A stretch of DNA of 45,034 nucleotides from assembly GCA_031288415.1 (NCBI GenBank), contig JAITRL010000144.1, positions 1 to 45,034 on the forward strand, in the 5' to 3' direction. The notes under the pieces are model-generated. The model saw nothing but the letters and a program-made list of their open reading frames with translations. It had not been told where the DNA came from and ran no database searches. This document shows, in pieces, positions 43,733 to 45,034 of the stretch. The stretch comes from Deltaproteobacteria bacterium (GTDB lineage Bacteria; Desulfobacterota; Desulfarculia; Adiutricales; Adiutricaceae). Every line of letters starts with the position of its first letter. The stretch's first letter is position 1. The position numbers and the translations under genes are program-made.

Positions 43733-45034
43733 ATGGCCGAAGGCGACTCCCCCAGGACCGGCCCGGACTCCGGCCGCCCGCGCCCCGCCCCGGGCGGGGC
43801 CGGGGAGGCGCGTGACGCCGCAGGCGAGGCTGCCCCCCCCGCCGGGGCGGGAGCCCCCCGCAGAGCCGGGGTTGCCAAGAGGCCTGAAAGCCCGCAAGGC
43901 CAGGCAGGCGCCGCAGGCCCCCCGCAAGACCGGCAAGCCCCTCCGGAACCGCAAGGCCCGACAGACGGCCGCGAAACCCCCTCCGGGGAGGCGGGCGCAG
44001 CCCGCGGCAGACGGAGCTTTCAGGAAGAGCTGGCGGAACAGGAAAAGCTGGCGGGCGAGGAAAATCCGGAAGGACAGGCAGGTCAGGAACTTCAGGAAGA
44101 GCAGGAAAGTCAGGAGGGGCGGAAAGGGCAGGAAAGGCAGGAAAGGCCGGCAGGGCGGAAAGGGCAGGAAAGGCAGGAAGCGCAGGAAAGGCCGGCAGGG
44201 CTGAAAGGGCAGGATAATCCGGAGGAGGCGGGAAGGCCGCAAAGGCCGGAAAGTCCCGACCGGCCCGCAGACTCAAACGGCTCCGGACCGGACAGCGAAA
44301 ACCATGAAGGCAGCTTTCCGGAAACAGGCCCGCCTGCCGCCGACGGCGGCAACGGCGGCGGCGCGCCTCCGCCGGAGGGAACCCCGCAAGACGGGGCCGG
44401 CCGTCTCCCGCCGGCCAAAAGCCGCCGCAGGCTCCTTCTCCCCGCCCTGGCCCTCCTTTTGTTCCCGCTCGCCTTCCTGGCGTACCAGCAGTTCTACGCC
44501 CGGCCCAAGGCCGCAAAGGCTCAGGAGTTCGGGACCCTCATGTCAAGGCTGCTCTTTCACGTGCGGGCCGAGGAGAACGCCGCGCCCTCCCCGCCCGGGT
44601 CCCTGACGGCGGCCTTCGGCTCCGACCCGGAAGAGACGCGGCTCCTCAAGGAGGGCGCGGCCGCCTTCGCCCGGGGGGACTACCCCGCGGCCCGGGAAAG
44701 CTTCGCGGGCCTGGCGGCCCTCAAGCCAAGCCGCGAGGCGACGGCCCTCCTGGCCGCCGCGAACCTCCGGGAATCCAACTTCTCGCTGGCCAGGGAGCAT
44801 TACCTGCAGATCGTCTCCCCGCCCTTCAATGACCAGGATCTGGCGGAATCGGTGAGCCTCGGGCTCGCCCTCGCCCTTTTTAACCTTGTCGAATACGATG
44901 AGGCCCTCCGGCACGCGGAGGCGCCCTACAGGTCGCGGCTCGACCGCCTGGGCCCCGGCAACCCCGAGACCGTGAGCGCCGGCAACATCCTCGCCGGCAT
45001 CCTCATCGGCCTCAGCCGCGGCCCCGAGGCCGAG
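43733..45034 (+). CDS. TPR protein with repeat-rich cytoplasmic region and one membrane helix (3' end cut off)
   Basis: An open frame of 434 codons from ATG 43733 runs off the right edge with no stop. Residues 1-95 are Pro/Ala/Gly-rich. Residues about 100-165 are Gln/Glu/Arg-rich with repeated GRKGQERQE-type units. Residues about 234-255 form a hydrophobic helix after SRRR, oriented so that the C-terminal part is periplasmic. Residues 300-434 are TPR repeats, including EGAAAFARGDYPAAREAFAGL and the TPR_10-like LGPGNPETVSAGNILAGIL. It starts 8 bases after nadB; GGAAAGG lies 13 bases upstream of the ATG. Function unknown; TPRs suggest a scaffold or assembly role. Confidence 0.75.
   Translation, partial: MAEGDSPRTGPDSGRPRPAPGGAGEARDAAGEAAPPAGAGAPRRAGVAKRPESPQGQAGAAGPPQDRQAPPEPQGPTDGRETPSGEAGAARGRRSFQEELAEQEKLAGEENPEGQAGQELQEEQESQEGRKGQERQERPAGRKGQERQEAQERPAGLKGQDNPEEAGRPQRPESPDRPADSNGSGPDSENHEGSFPETGPPAADGGNGGGAPPPEGTPQDGAGRLPPAKSRRRLLLPALALLLFPLAFLAYQQFYARPKAAKAQEFGTLMSRLLFHVRAEENAAPSPPGSLTAAFGSDPEETRLLKEGAAAFARGDYPAARESFAGLAALKPSREATALLAAANLRESNFSLAREHYLQIVSPPFNDQDLAESVSLGLALALFNLVEYDEALRHAEAPYRSRLDRLGPGNPETVSAGNILAGILIGLSRGPEAE

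Overview
The window is a high-GC, loosely packed bacterial chromosome segment from a Gram-negative organism. It carries BamA, a LolCD lipoprotein exporter and a CsrA/FliW pair. The order lysS-lolC-lolD-bamA is one I know from Deltaproteobacteria (Desulfobacterota). With the methyl-transfer genes, the best guess is an anaerobic delta-lineage bacterium with methyl-dependent acetogenic or related C1 metabolism, possibly host-associated. That placement is inference. The genes I accept add up to about 28.5 kb of 45 kb, an unusually low coding share. Many GC-rich intergenic stretches hold only short repeats and hairpins.

Layout, left to right. At 1-500 there is an AT-rich imperfect duplication of a gene end encoding an AT-hook-like tail. 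A C5 DNA methyltransferase (minus) follows, then bamA and the tightly overlapping lysS-lolC-lolD operon, all minus. Next come an HPt phosphotransfer protein, hemA with a Met8-like siroheme gene, two tRNA-Ser genes (TGA on minus, GCT on plus) and metK with a clear promoter. A 2.7 kb gene-poor stretch with an AT-rich island leads to an HU gene. The right half, mostly on the plus strand, carries nadK, an isolated FlgC-like rod gene (minus), csrA-fliW-xerC (overlapping), hslV, hslU, argB, argD, argF, nadB and a TPR membrane protein that runs off the window.

The most interesting part is 20.9-29.3 kb. A GntR/UTRA regulator overlaps a B12-domain protein whose corrinoid motif is altered (minus). About 2.2 kb away on plus is a G3E (CobW-like) GTPase. 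Its promoter carries a perfect 11+2+11 dyad against the -35 box. Then come a MtaB-type methanol:corrinoid methyltransferase with all three zinc ligands, a MtaC-type corrinoid protein, and an AcsE/MtgA-type methyl-THF:corrinoid methyltransferase. Together these make a complete predicted route from methanol to methyl-tetrahydrofolate. MtaA and a RamA-type reductive activator are not in the window. The GntR/corrinoid pair is a plausible dedicated sensor-regulator for it. HemA, the siroheme enzyme and MetK could feed tetrapyrrole and SAM demand, but that link is only contextual.
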